Shown here piece after piece: positions 1 through 7,500 of a stretch of 9,503 bases of DNA; the stretch's first letter is position 1, and each line of letters opens with the position of its first letter. The stretch is from Tardiphaga sp. (lineage in GTDB: Bacteria > Pseudomonadota > Alphaproteobacteria > Rhizobiales > Xanthobacteraceae): assembly GCA_028290325.1 (NCBI GenBank), contig JAQGJY010000031.1, positions 1 through 9,503 on the forward strand. Reading direction: 5' to 3'. Made by a program: the position numbers and the translations under genes. The notes under the pieces were generated by a model. That model had not been told where the DNA came from, did no database searches, and was given only the letters and a program-made list of their open reading frames with translations.

Positions 1-217
1 TCAGGGAGTCGCCGCGATAGCGCCGCGTCGTGGTGAGGATGTCGTCGGCGGGCGCGAGACGCCAGCGGCCATTTTTCTCGCTGCCGAGCAGCGCGGCAAA
101 GCAGGCCTCGGATTCGAAGCTCGGCCAACACAGCCAGTCGATCGAGCCGTCACGGCCGACCAGAGCGGCGGTCTCGCAATCGCCGATCAGCGCGTAGTCT
201 TCAATCCTGCCGGGCAA
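1..217 (-). CDS. GH15 glucoamylase/trehalase-like glycoside hydrolase (N-terminus only, 3' end off window)
   Basis: Only the first 72 codons are present; the gene runs off the left edge. The translation begins LPGRIEDYALIGDCETAALV (read as M at the start) and continues with the block DGSIDWLCWPSFES at about residues 24-37, then CFAALLG and RRYRGDSL. This order is typical of the N-terminal domain of bacterial GH15 proteins of the glucoamylase/trehalase-like group, which hydrolyse alpha-glucosidic bonds from glucan ends or in trehalose. The catalytic domain lies outside the window, so the substrate cannot be decided. No signal peptide is seen in the visible part, which suggests a cytoplasmic enzyme. 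The start is a TTG: an in-frame TGA lies four codons upstream, there is no ATG or GTG in frame between them, and GAGG sits 7 nt before it. It follows malQ on the same strand after 188 bp, so it may be co-transcribed. The family is clear; the exact activity is not. Confidence 0.88.
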   Translation of the reverse strand, partial: MPGRIEDYALIGDCETAALVGRDGSIDWLCWPSFESEACFAALLGSEKNGRWRLAPADDILTTTRRYRGDSL

Positions 218-224
218 AGGAGGG

Positions 225-228
225 CCTC
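225..228 (-). promoter_or_regulatory. Ribosome binding site for the GH15 gene
   Basis: GAGG on the minus strand lies 7 nt upstream of the TTG codon at 217-215. It decides the start, because the only nearby ATG (231-229 read on the minus strand) is out of frame and the in-frame TGA at 230-228 (minus strand) closes the reading frame just upstream. Confidence 0.6.
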
Positions 229-238
229 ATTGGGATTT

Positions 239-254
239 GATCGAATTAGATCGA
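239..254. repeat. Short direct repeat GATCGA-ATTA-GATCGA
   Basis: Two copies of GATCGA separated by ATTA give a 10-bp spacing, one helical turn, about 22 bp upstream of the GH15 start. Such spacing would suit a small operator, but hexamers this short also occur by chance and no protein can be named. Confidence 0.25.
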
Positions 255-339
255 GGGCTTGTCACCTCTGCCTCCCGGGATAGGTCGGATCAAGCGCCGC
301 GAAGCCCCCGGGGTCAGGGGGGTGTCGTCGATAGAGCAT

Positions 340-376
340 AGCCCCTCACCAACCGTCTTCCCAGAGGAGAGGGGCT
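340..376. repeat. Inverted repeat AGCCCCTC / GAGGGGCT between malQ and the GH15 gene
   Basis: AGCCCCTC at 340-347 is perfectly complementary to GAGGGGCT at 369-376, with a 21-nt loop. There is no T run on either side, so it is not a standard intrinsic terminator. The arm followed by CACC resembles the CCCCTCAC-type arms of interspersed extragenic palindromes common in Bradyrhizobiaceae; that resemblance is from memory and unproved. It could shape the 3' end of the malQ transcript. Confidence 0.4.
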
Positions 377-378
377 GT

Positions 379-392
379 CGGTTCGCGAACCG
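379..392. terminator. Perfect 14-bp palindrome just after the malQ stop; possible transcript-end hairpin
   Basis: CGGTTCGCGAACCG is a perfect palindrome beginning 13 bp past the malQ stop codon. As RNA it would fold into a short GC-rich stem with a tight loop. No U tract follows on the minus strand, so intrinsic termination is doubtful; it may protect the mRNA 3' end or be a protein-binding site. It sits next to the inverted repeat at 340-376, and the two may work as one unit. Confidence 0.35.
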
Positions 393-405
393 GATGAACG
401 CGATC

Positions 406-2352
406 TCAAACGGACGCCAACCCGCCACGCTCCCGCATCGCCGCTCGCAATGCATCGGCGTCGATCCGCGACGCAATCTCATCGACCGCGACCGGCAGAC
501 GCTGCCGCCAGTTCGGATGTTCGTTGACGGTGCCGGGAATGTTCGGCTGATCGGCGATGCCGAGCAGGTCTTCCAGGGAGATAATGAGCAGGCGCGATTT
601 CGTGCGCGCCAGAAACTGCGCCGCGCCATAGAAATCGCCGCGGTCGATGCCGTTCTGTTTCAAAACATCGCGATACATCGCCAACGCGTGATGCCGCGAC
701 TCGTCCGACTCGCCGGGATCGATGCCGAGATCGCGTTTCACCTTCAGGTCATGCAGGGTGCTCCAGCCGGTGAAGGTGGCCAGATCGTGGGTATTGAACG
801 TCACCAGCGCATCGGTCGGATAATAATCGACGTTCTCGAAGCGGCCGTCGTGATAGTCCCGTTCGAACAGCATCACGCGATAGGACCACACGCCCCGCCC
901 ATTGAGCTGCTCACGAAAACCTTCCGGCACGGTGCCGAGGTCCTCGCCGATGACGACGCAGCGATTGGCGACGCTTTCCTGCGCGGTGACGGCGAGCAAG
1001 GCCTCGAACGGCATTTGCACATAGACACCGTTTTTCGCCTCGAAGCCGTGTGGCACCAGATACAGCCGTTTCAGACCCAGCACATGATCGAGCCGGATCG
1101 CGCCGGCATAGCGCATCGCCGAACGCAGCATGTCGCGATAGGGCGCGAAGGACTGCACTTCGAGCCCCGCCGCGTTGAAGCCCGCGAGGCCCCAGTTCTG
1201 GCCGGCCAGATTCATGAAATCCGGCGGCGCGCCAACCGCGAGATGGCGCGAGATCGCGACCTGTTCATTCCACGCATCGAAACCATCGGCCTGGACGCCG
1301 ACGGCGACATCGAGATAAAGCCCGACGCTGAGGCCGAGTTCGTCGCCGAGATCGCGGCAGGCGCGCAACTGGCGATCGGCGATCCACTGGACATATTCGA
1401 CGAAGGCGATCGCGTCGGCCTCCGGCCCGGCGCGCAACGCCGCGCATTGCTCGTCGTTCGGGTGCGCCCAAATATCGGGCCACTCCCACCACGGCCCGAC
1501 ATTGTGATGGCGCAACGCCTCGAAGCAGGCGAAGCGATCGAGCAGGGCGCCCTGCTCCGCGCGGAACGCCTCGAAGTCGGCGGCGGCGGCCGGGTCCGGG
1601 TTGGCGCGATGCGCGTCGAACGCATCGCGCAACGCCTTCCATTTCGCAGCGGCGACATCCCGATAATCGACGCGCGCGCCCGATTTCAGCTCCGCCAGAT
1701 TGGCCGGCGCGGATACGCCCGGTAACTCGCTGACGTCGATGTAAAGCGGATTGAGAAACGAGCGGCTGTTCGGCGAATAGGGACTGCAATCGCCCGGCCG
1801 GTCATCGAACAGCACATGCAACGGATTGAGGCCGACGCCGGCCGCACCGAGCGAGGCCGCCAGCCTCATCATCGCCTTCAGATCGGTGAAATCGCCGATG
1901 CCCCAATTGCGTTCGGACGTCAGGCCGTACAACTGGATCGCCAGCAGCCAGACCCGGTCGAACTCGCCGGCGAAGGCGGATGGCGGCGCGACGATCAGCG
2001 GCGCGTCCTCGCGCAGATGCTTGGCGTCGGTGAATTTTGCACGATAGTTGCCCATCGGCAGCGTTCTACCGATCTTGATCGCGGCGTTGGTCGATTTGCC
2101 GCTGGCGATCGTCGTGTCGCCGTCCATGATGCTCCAGGTCACCGGCCAGGCGACGCTGTCATTCAGCGTGATCGGGGCGGCCTGCCCCTCCGACAGGATG
2201 ATCGGCCCGGCCACGAAACGCCGCCCGGCCCGCACCGGCAAGGCGCCGAGAATGATTTTGAGAGCGGCTTCGTCGGTACGATGCTGCTGTCCTTGTCCAT
2301 CGACAAAATCCGTTTGGATTCCCAGTTCGGCTGCTTTGAGGTAAAGGTCCAT
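406..2352 (-). CDS. malQ: 4-alpha-glucanotransferase (amylomaltase, GH77)
   Basis: A complete 648-residue protein. MalQ moves maltosyl and longer units between alpha-1,4-glucans and releases glucose, acting in the cytoplasm. Residues 1-130 form the N-terminal extension found in MalQ of the longer, E. coli-like kind; the GH77 barrel begins near LLAIQLYGLTSERNWGIGDF (136-155). Family landmarks in order are SPYSPNSRSFLNPLYI (190-205), the nucleophile D422 in RLDH, the acid/base E470 in GEDLG, D523 in THD, and the C-terminal NIPGTVNEHPNWRQRLP (604-620). The catalytic set is complete. The start is the ATG at 2352-2350, giving MDLYLKAAELGIQT, the usual MalQ beginning; no clear Shine-Dalgarno site precedes it. 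It is divergent from the glgE operon. By family knowledge it would make maltose and oligosaccharides interconvert, which could feed the TreS-maltokinase on the other strand (inference). Several long open frames on the opposite strand are composition shadows. Confidence 0.97.
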   Translation of the reverse strand: MDLYLKAAELGIQTDFVDGQGQQHRTDEAALKIILGALPVRAGRRFVAGPIILSEGQAAPITLNDSVAWPVTWSIMDGDTTIASGKSTNAAIKIGRTLPMGNYRAKFTDAKHLREDAPLIVAPPSAFAGEFDRVWLLAIQLYGLTSERNWGIGDFTDLKAMMRLAASLGAAGVGLNPLHVLFDDRPGDCSPYSPNSRSFLNPLYIDVSELPGVSAPANLAELKSGARVDYRDVAAAKWKALRDAFDAHRANPDPAAAADFEAFRAEQGALLDRFACFEALRHHNVGPWWEWPDIWAHPNDEQCAALRAGPEADAIAFVEYVQWIADRQLRACRDLGDELGLSVGLYLDVAVGVQADGFDAWNEQVAISRHLAVGAPPDFMNLAGQNWGLAGFNAAGLEVQSFAPYRDMLRSAMRYAGAIRLDHVLGLKRLYLVPHGFEAKNGVYVQMPFEALLAVTAQESVANRCVVIGEDLGTVPEGFREQLNGRGVWSYRVMLFERDYHDGRFENVDYYPTDALVTFNTHDLATFTGWSTLHDLKVKRDLGIDPGESDESRHHALAMYRDVLKQNGIDRGDFYGAAQFLARTKSRLLIISLEDLLGIADQPNIPGTVNEHPNWRQRLPVAVDEIASRIDADALRAAMRERGGLASV

Positions 2353-2399
2353 ATTTCACGCTGGTTGTCGCATCAATGACGCGCGCGGCTAATATATCA

Positions 2400-2427
2400 A
2401 TTTTACGAACGGGATAGCCGGCTTCAA
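2400..2427 (-). promoter_or_regulatory. Candidate sigma-70-type promoter for malQ
   Basis: On the minus strand TTGAAG (2427-2422) and TAAAAT (2405-2400) are separated by 16 nt. The -10 box matches TATAAT at five of six positions and the -35 box matches TTGACA at four. Transcription would begin near 2393, leaving a leader of about 40 nt. Alphaproteobacterial promoters are often degenerate, so this is a candidate only. Confidence 0.4.
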
Positions 2428-2450
2428 CTCGTTCGCCTAAGCTCAGTTCC
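2426..2450 (-). promoter_or_regulatory. Candidate EcfG (general stress sigma) promoter facing malQ
   Basis: On the minus strand GGAAC (2450-2446) is followed after exactly 16 nt by AGTT (2429-2426). The alphaproteobacterial general stress response sigma factor EcfG recognises GGAAC-N16/17-CGTT, so this fits at the -35 box and spacing and at three of four -10 bases. It overlaps the sigma-70-type candidate. Trehalose metabolism is a known part of this regulon in several alphaproteobacteria, which makes the match plausible but not proved. Confidence 0.3.
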
Positions 2451-2460
2451 TTCCGGAACT
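2445..2460. repeat. 16-bp inverted repeat in the divergent promoter region
   Basis: AGTTCC, a 4-nt spacer TTCC and GGAACT form a perfect inverted repeat of 6-bp arms; the inner TTCCGGAA is itself an 8-bp palindrome. It lies near the middle of the divergent region, so it could be a dimer-binding operator controlling both arms. Because of its symmetry it places GGAAC on each strand. Confidence 0.5.
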
Positions 2461-2479
2461 ATTGCGCCGCGGCGGGTTT
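2455..2479 (+). promoter_or_regulatory. Weak candidate EcfG-type promoter facing glgE
   Basis: GGAAC at 2455-2459 is followed after 16 nt by GTTT (2476-2479), which keeps the two T residues of the CGTT -10 box but not the rest. Transcription would begin near 2486, placing the hairpin at 2495-2520 in the leader. An alternative sigma-70-like pair, TTGAAA (2504-2509) and TCTAGT (2526-2531), spaced 16 nt, would give an almost leaderless glgE mRNA. Neither is strong. Confidence 0.22.
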
Positions 2480-2494
2480 GGTATAGGTCCGGGC

Positions 2495-2520
2495 CGCCTG
2501 AGTTTGAAAGAACTCGGGCG
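2495..2520 (+). repeat. Strong hairpin upstream of glgE (10-bp arms, 6-nt loop)
   Basis: CGCCTGAGTT (2495-2504) and AACTCGGGCG (2511-2520) are complementary over 10 bp with one T-G wobble, around the loop TGAAAG. It ends 26 nt before the glgE GTG. As RNA it would be a stable stem in the leader; as DNA it is a near-perfect inverted repeat that could be an operator. No T run follows, so it is unlikely to terminate transcription. Confidence 0.5.
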
Positions 2521-2546
2521 TCACTTCTAGTTGATGGCATCACACC

Positions 2547-4502
2547 GTGAACAAAAACGCACAGATTCAAGTCGCCGCCACGACAGGCGGTGCATTCCAT
2601 ATCGAGAACGTCTATCCGATCATTGACGGCGGTCGCTTTGGCATCAAGCGCATCGTCGGCGAGCCGATCGAGGTATGGGCGGACATCTATCGCGATGGTC
2701 ATGAGATCATCGCGGCGGCCATCGTCTGGCGTCGCGAGCAGGATCGCGAGTGGCAGCGCGCGCCGATGACCTTCGTCGTCAATGACCGCTGGACCGGCCG
2801 CTTTTTGCCGGACGGGATCGGTCGCTATGTCTATGCGATCGAGGCGTGGACCGACGACTTCGCGACGTGGCGGCATGGCTTCGAACTGAAGAAAACGGCC
2901 GGCCAGGATCTCACGCTCGACGCGCTGGAAGGCGCGGCGATGATGACCAAGGCGCAGGCCGGCGGCAAGGACGCCGCGACGATCATTCTGCGGGAATGCG
3001 AGCGTTTTCTGGAAACCGGAAACGTCGATGCGCTGCTGTCGCCAGAATTGAAGGCGGCGATGGCGGAAAGCCAGCCGCGCCGCGACCTGACCCGCTCGCC
3101 CTTGCTGCCGCTAATGATCGACCGGCCGCGCGCCCGCGACGGCGCCTGGTACGAGATGGTGCCGCGCAGCCAGGGCAAGGTGCCCGGCGTCCACGGCACG
3201 TTCAAGGATTGCATCGCGCGGCTGCCGGATGTCGCCGCGATGGGCTTCGATGTGGTGTATTTCACGCCGATCAACCCGATCGGCGTGACCAACCGCAAGG
3301 GCAAGAACAACGCGCTGAAGGCCGAGCCCGGCGACGTCGGCAGTCCGTACGCGATCGGTGGCGCGGCCGGCGGCCACGACGCCGTGCATCCGGAGTTGGG
3401 CACGCTGGAGGATTTCCGCGATTTCGTCGCCGCCTGCCGGTCGCTCGATATGGAAGTCGCGCTGGATTTCGCCGTGCAGTGCTCGCCGGATCATCCGTGG
3501 ATCAAACAGCATCCGGACTGGTTCAAGCGCCGTCCCGATGGTTCGATGAAATACGCCGAAAATCCGCCGAAAAAATACGAGGACATCCACAATCCGGACT
3601 TCGATTGCGCTGATGCCGGATCGCTTTGGAATGCGCGGCGCGACGTGTTTCTGTTCTGGGTCGAACAGGGCGTGAAGATTTTCCGCATCGACAATCCGCA
3701 CACCAAGCCGCTGCCATTCTGGGAGTGGGTGATCCACGAGGTGCAAATCCAGCATCCCGACGTGTTGTTCCTGGCCGAGGCCTTCACGCGGCCGAAACTG
3801 ATGAAGGGCCTGGCCAAGCTCGGCTTCTCGCAGAGCTACACCTATTTCACGTGGCGAACGCAGAAGTGGGAGATCGAGCAGTATCTCAACGAGCTGTGCG
3901 GTTATCCCGAGCGCGATTTCTATCGCCCGAACTTCTTCGTCAATACGCCGGATATTCTGCCGTTTCACCTGCAAAGCGGCGAAGCCTGGATGTTCAAGGC
4001 GCGCGTCGCTTTGGCGTCGATGCTGTCATCGGCTTACGGCATCTATAGCGGCTTCGAACTGCTCGAACACGAGGCGTTGCCAGGCAAGGAAGAATATCTC
4101 GACTCGGAAAAATACGAGATCAGGGTGCGCGACTGGGACAAGCCCGGCAACATCAAGCCCTATATCCGCGATCTCAATCGCGCGCGCCGCGCCAACGCGG
4201 CGTTGCAGCAGACCAGCAACCTGCGTTTTCTCAATGTCGACAACGAACACGTCACCGGCTTCGTCAAGACATCGGTCGATGGCACCAACGTCGTCGTCGG
4301 CGCGATCGCATTGTCGCGTGAGGCCTATGAGATCTGGTTGCCGCTCGGCGACGTTCAGGTGCTTATCGATGGCGACAAGCGCAACGTTGCCGCGCTGGAA
4401 AACATCATGACCGGCGAACGCCACGGCCTTGAATGGGGCGGCTTCCGTCTGCGGCTCGATCCGATGCGCGACCCCGCGATGTTGTACCGCTGCCTCGCCT
4501 GA
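2547..4502 (+). CDS. glgE: Alpha-1,4-glucan:maltose-1-phosphate maltosyltransferase (GH13_3)
   Basis: A complete 651-residue GlgE. It transfers maltosyl units from alpha-maltose 1-phosphate to the non-reducing end of an alpha-1,4-glucan, releasing phosphate, in the cytoplasm. Residues 15-110 are the N-terminal beta-sandwich domain, opening with the family block IENVYPIIDGGRFGIKRIVG (19-38). The GH13 barrel carries TNRKGKNN (248-255), ENPPKKYEDI (338-347, next to the phosphate pocket in known GlgE structures), the nucleophile D382 in FRIDNPHTKPLP, and the acid/base E411 in FLAEAFTRPKLM; a C-terminal beta domain follows. The NPHTKP and AEAFTRP blocks separate GlgE from ordinary alpha-amylases. 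The start is GTG: an in-frame TGA lies at 2532-2534 and no better start follows before the conserved block, although the Shine-Dalgarno site is poor. It is first in the operon, 23 bp before treS. Confidence 0.96.
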   Translation: MNKNAQIQVAATTGGAFHIENVYPIIDGGRFGIKRIVGEPIEVWADIYRDGHEIIAAAIVWRREQDREWQRAPMTFVVNDRWTGRFLPDGIGRYVYAIEAWTDDFATWRHGFELKKTAGQDLTLDALEGAAMMTKAQAGGKDAATIILRECERFLETGNVDALLSPELKAAMAESQPRRDLTRSPLLPLMIDRPRARDGAWYEMVPRSQGKVPGVHGTFKDCIARLPDVAAMGFDVVYFTPINPIGVTNRKGKNNALKAEPGDVGSPYAIGGAAGGHDAVHPELGTLEDFRDFVAACRSLDMEVALDFAVQCSPDHPWIKQHPDWFKRRPDGSMKYAENPPKKYEDIHNPDFDCADAGSLWNARRDVFLFWVEQGVKIFRIDNPHTKPLPFWEWVIHEVQIQHPDVLFLAEAFTRPKLMKGLAKLGFSQSYTYFTWRTQKWEIEQYLNELCGYPERDFYRPNFFVNTPDILPFHLQSGEAWMFKARVALASMLSSAYGIYSGFELLEHEALPGKEEYLDSEKYEIRVRDWDKPGNIKPYIRDLNRARRANAALQQTSNLRFLNVDNEHVTGFVKTSVDGTNVVVGAIALSREAYEIWLPLGDVQVLIDGDKRNVAALENIMTGERHGLEWGGFRLRLDPMRDPAMLYRCLA

Positions 4503-4525
4503 TCTTCTCGTCTGAAAGTGACACT

Positions 4526-7500
4526 ATGAACGTGATGCCTACGATCGCCCAAGCCGATCCCGAGGACGTTGTGACCAACACCGTGCCCGATCAGCTCTGG
4601 TATAAAGACGCCATCATCTATCAACTGCACGTCAAGGCGTTTGCGGACAGCAACAAGGACGGCATCGGCGATTTCGCCGGCCTCACCGAAAAGCTGGATT
4701 ATCTGCAAGAGCTCGGCGTCACGGCGCTGTGGCTGATGCCATTCTATCCGTCGCCCGGTCGCGACGATGGCTATGACATCGCCGATTACGGCGCGGTGCA
4801 TCCCGACTTCGGCACCATGAAGGACTTCAAGCGCTTCATCGTCGAGGCGAAGAAGCGCGGGCTGCGTGTCATCACCGAACTCGTGATCAACCATACGTCG
4901 GACCAACACGACTGGTTCAAGCGCGCGCGCCGCAGCCCGAAGGGCTCGTCGGCCCGCGACTGGTATGTGTGGAGCGACAGCGACAAGAAATATGACGGCA
5001 CCCGCATCATCTTCACCGACACCGAGAAATCCAACTGGTCGTGGGACTCGGAGGCCAAACAATATTACTGGCACCGCTTCTTCTCGCACCAGCCGGACCT
5101 GAACTTCGACAATCCGCGCGTCATCTCCGCCATCATCCAGGTGATGAAGCGCTGGCTCGACACCGGCGTCGATGGTTTCCGGCTCGACGCGATTCCGTAT
5201 CTGTGCGAGCGCGACGGCACCAACAACGAGAACCTTCCCGAGACCCATGCGATCATCAAGCGGCTGCGCGCCGAGCTCGATGCCTACGCGCCGGGCAAGG
5301 TGCTGCTCGCCGAGGCCAATCAATGGCCCGAGGACGTGCAGGAATATTTCGGCGACGGCGACGAATGCCAGATGGCCTATCATTTTCCGCTCATGCCGCG
5401 CATCTACATGGCGATCGCGCAGGAAGATCGGTTTCCGATCACCGACATCCTGCGTCAGACGCCCGACATTCCCGCCAACTGCCAGTGGGCGATGTTCCTG
5501 CGCAACCATGACGAGCTGACGCTCGAGATGGTGACGGATGTCGAGCGCGATTATCTGTGGTCGACCTACGCCAACGATCCCCGCGCGCGGATCAATGTCG
5601 GTATCCGCCGCCGCCTCGCGCCGCTGATGGACAATGACCGCCGCAAGATCGAGTTGATGAACTCGCTGCTGCTGTCGTTTCCGGGCACGCCGATCATTTA
5701 CTATGGCGACGAGATCGGCATGGGCGACAATATCTATCTCGGCGATCGCAACGGCGTGCGCACGCCGATGCAGTGGACCCCGGACCGCAATGGCGGGTTC
5801 TCGCGCGCCGATCCGGCGCGGCTGTATGCGCCGCCGATCATGGACTCGATCTACGGCTATGAGGCGGTGAACGTCGAAGCGCAATCGCGCAGCCTGTCGT
5901 CGCAACTCTCGGCGACCAAGCGGCTGATTTCCGTGCGCAAGACGACGCAGGCGTTCGGGCGCGGCACGATGACCTTCATTCGCCCGACCAATCGCTCGGT
6001 GCTGTCCTATGTGCGGCAGTTCGGCGATCAGGTCATCCTATGCGTCGCCAATTTGTCGCGGTCGGCGCAGGCGACGGAGCTTGATCTGTCGGCCTTCAAG
6101 GAGCGCGTGCCGCTCGAAATGCTGGGCCGCACCAGCTTCCCGCCGATCGGCGAGCTGCCATATCTGGTGACGCTGGCGCCTTACGGCTTCTATTGGTTCG
6201 AGTTGCGCAAGCCCGATCCGTCGCAGATCGCGTCCAACGTCGTGCCGGAATTCGAGACGCTGGTCGTGCCATTGGGATCGACCTGGATGTCGCTCAGCCG
6301 TACCCGCGGCGTGTTCGAGCGCGACGTGTTGCCGGCGCATCTGGCGCGGACGCGGTGGTTTCCGGAACGTTCAGCCGCAAACATTTCGACCCGGCTGACC
6401 TCGGCGATTCCGTTTTGCGCCGACATGGACAACCGGCCATGGCTGGCGTTCTTCGATGGCACGCTGAATGGCGTCACGCAACGCTACATGATGCCGATCC
6501 AGATCGACTGGGTGCGGTTCGATCGCGAGCGTTACAATCCGCGCGCGCTCGCCGCCGTGCGTCAGGGCGCGCGTGAGGGCACGCTGCTCGACGTCGCCAC
6601 CGAGCATCAGTTCATCGCGCTGCTGCTCGACAATTTGCGGTCGTCCTATGTCGGCGAAGAACTCGGGCTCAGGGTGGAATTTCTGCCGACGGCGAGGCTC
6701 GCCGCGATGCCGGCCAAGCCGCTCGAGCACATCCGCGCGGTGCAGACCGAGCAATCCAATTCAACCGCGCTGGTCGATACGGATTACGTCGTCAAGATCT
6801 ATCGCAAGCTGGAAGCCGGCCTCAATCCCGAGGTCGAGGTCGGCCGATTTCTCACGGACGTGGCGGGCTTCCCCAATACGCCGGCTTTGCTCGGCAGCGT
6901 CGAACTGGTCGAGGGCAAGCAGCGCACGGCGCTGGCGATCGCGCATCAGTTCGTCGAGAATCAGGGCGACGCCTGGACCGTCACCTCGGCCTATCTCGAC
7001 CGTTTCGTCGAGGACATGCGGCTGCTGGCAGCAAATGACGAAGACGGTGTCAGCGAGGAAGAAGCGCCTTACATGCGCTACATGGCGCAGACCGGCCGTC
7101 GCGTCGCCGAAATGCAGTTGGCACTGGCGAGCCGCGACGACATCGCCGAGTTCGCGCCGGAGAAAACATCCGCCGAGGATGTGAATATCTGGATCGACGA
7201 CATTCTGGCGCGCGCCGGCAAGGCGATCGAGGGCATGACACAACGTCGCGGCAGCCTCAAGGAGGCCGACCGCGCACTGGTCGATCAGCTCCTGGCGCAA
7301 CGCGATACGCTGAAGCAGCGCCTGCAGGAGTTGCTGCCCGCGCAGGTCGATGGCCTCAACATCCGGCATCACGGCGACTTCCATCTCGGCCAGATGCTGA
7401 TCGTCAAGGACGACATCTTCATCATCGATTTCGAGGGTGAACCGCGCCGCCCGATCAGCGAGCGTCGCCGCAAGGCACCGGCGGCGCGTGATGTGGCGGG

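Larger units (their letters stand above)
2353..2546. promoter_or_regulatory. Divergent control region between malQ and glgE
   Basis: 194 bp separate the malQ and glgE start codons, with no convincing small gene. The region is locally AT-rich at 2390-2408 compared with the flanking genes, as expected for a promoter. It holds a sigma-70-like promoter facing malQ (2400-2427), a palindrome with GGAAC on both strands (2445-2460) and a strong hairpin (2495-2520). Both arms of the cluster must start here unless promoters lie inside genes. Confidence 0.7.

Noticed and set aside
306..313. CCCCGGGG palindrome near other G and C runs
   Set aside because: Eight-base GC palindromes are expected by chance in DNA this rich in GC, and nothing ties it to a function.
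259..1725. 488-codon open frame on the plus strand opposite malQ
   Set aside because: It is antisense to a clearly conserved GH77 gene and its translation is rich in R, A, E, I and H with no family motif, as expected for the complement of GC-rich coding sequence.
2424..2876. 150-codon open frame on the minus strand across the divergent region
   Set aside because: Most of it is antisense to the conserved glgE N-terminal domain, and the protein shows no family features.
4433..4525. 31-codon upstream extension of treS
   Set aside because: It would overlap glgE by 70 bp and encode a segment unlike known TreS N-termini; the ATG at 4526 lies just past the glgE stop with GAAAG at a fitting distance.
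4355..5905. 516-codon open frame on the minus strand opposite glgE/treS
   Set aside because: Same shadow pattern: it spans the end of one conserved gene and much of the next, shows no domain and has no ribosome binding site of note.
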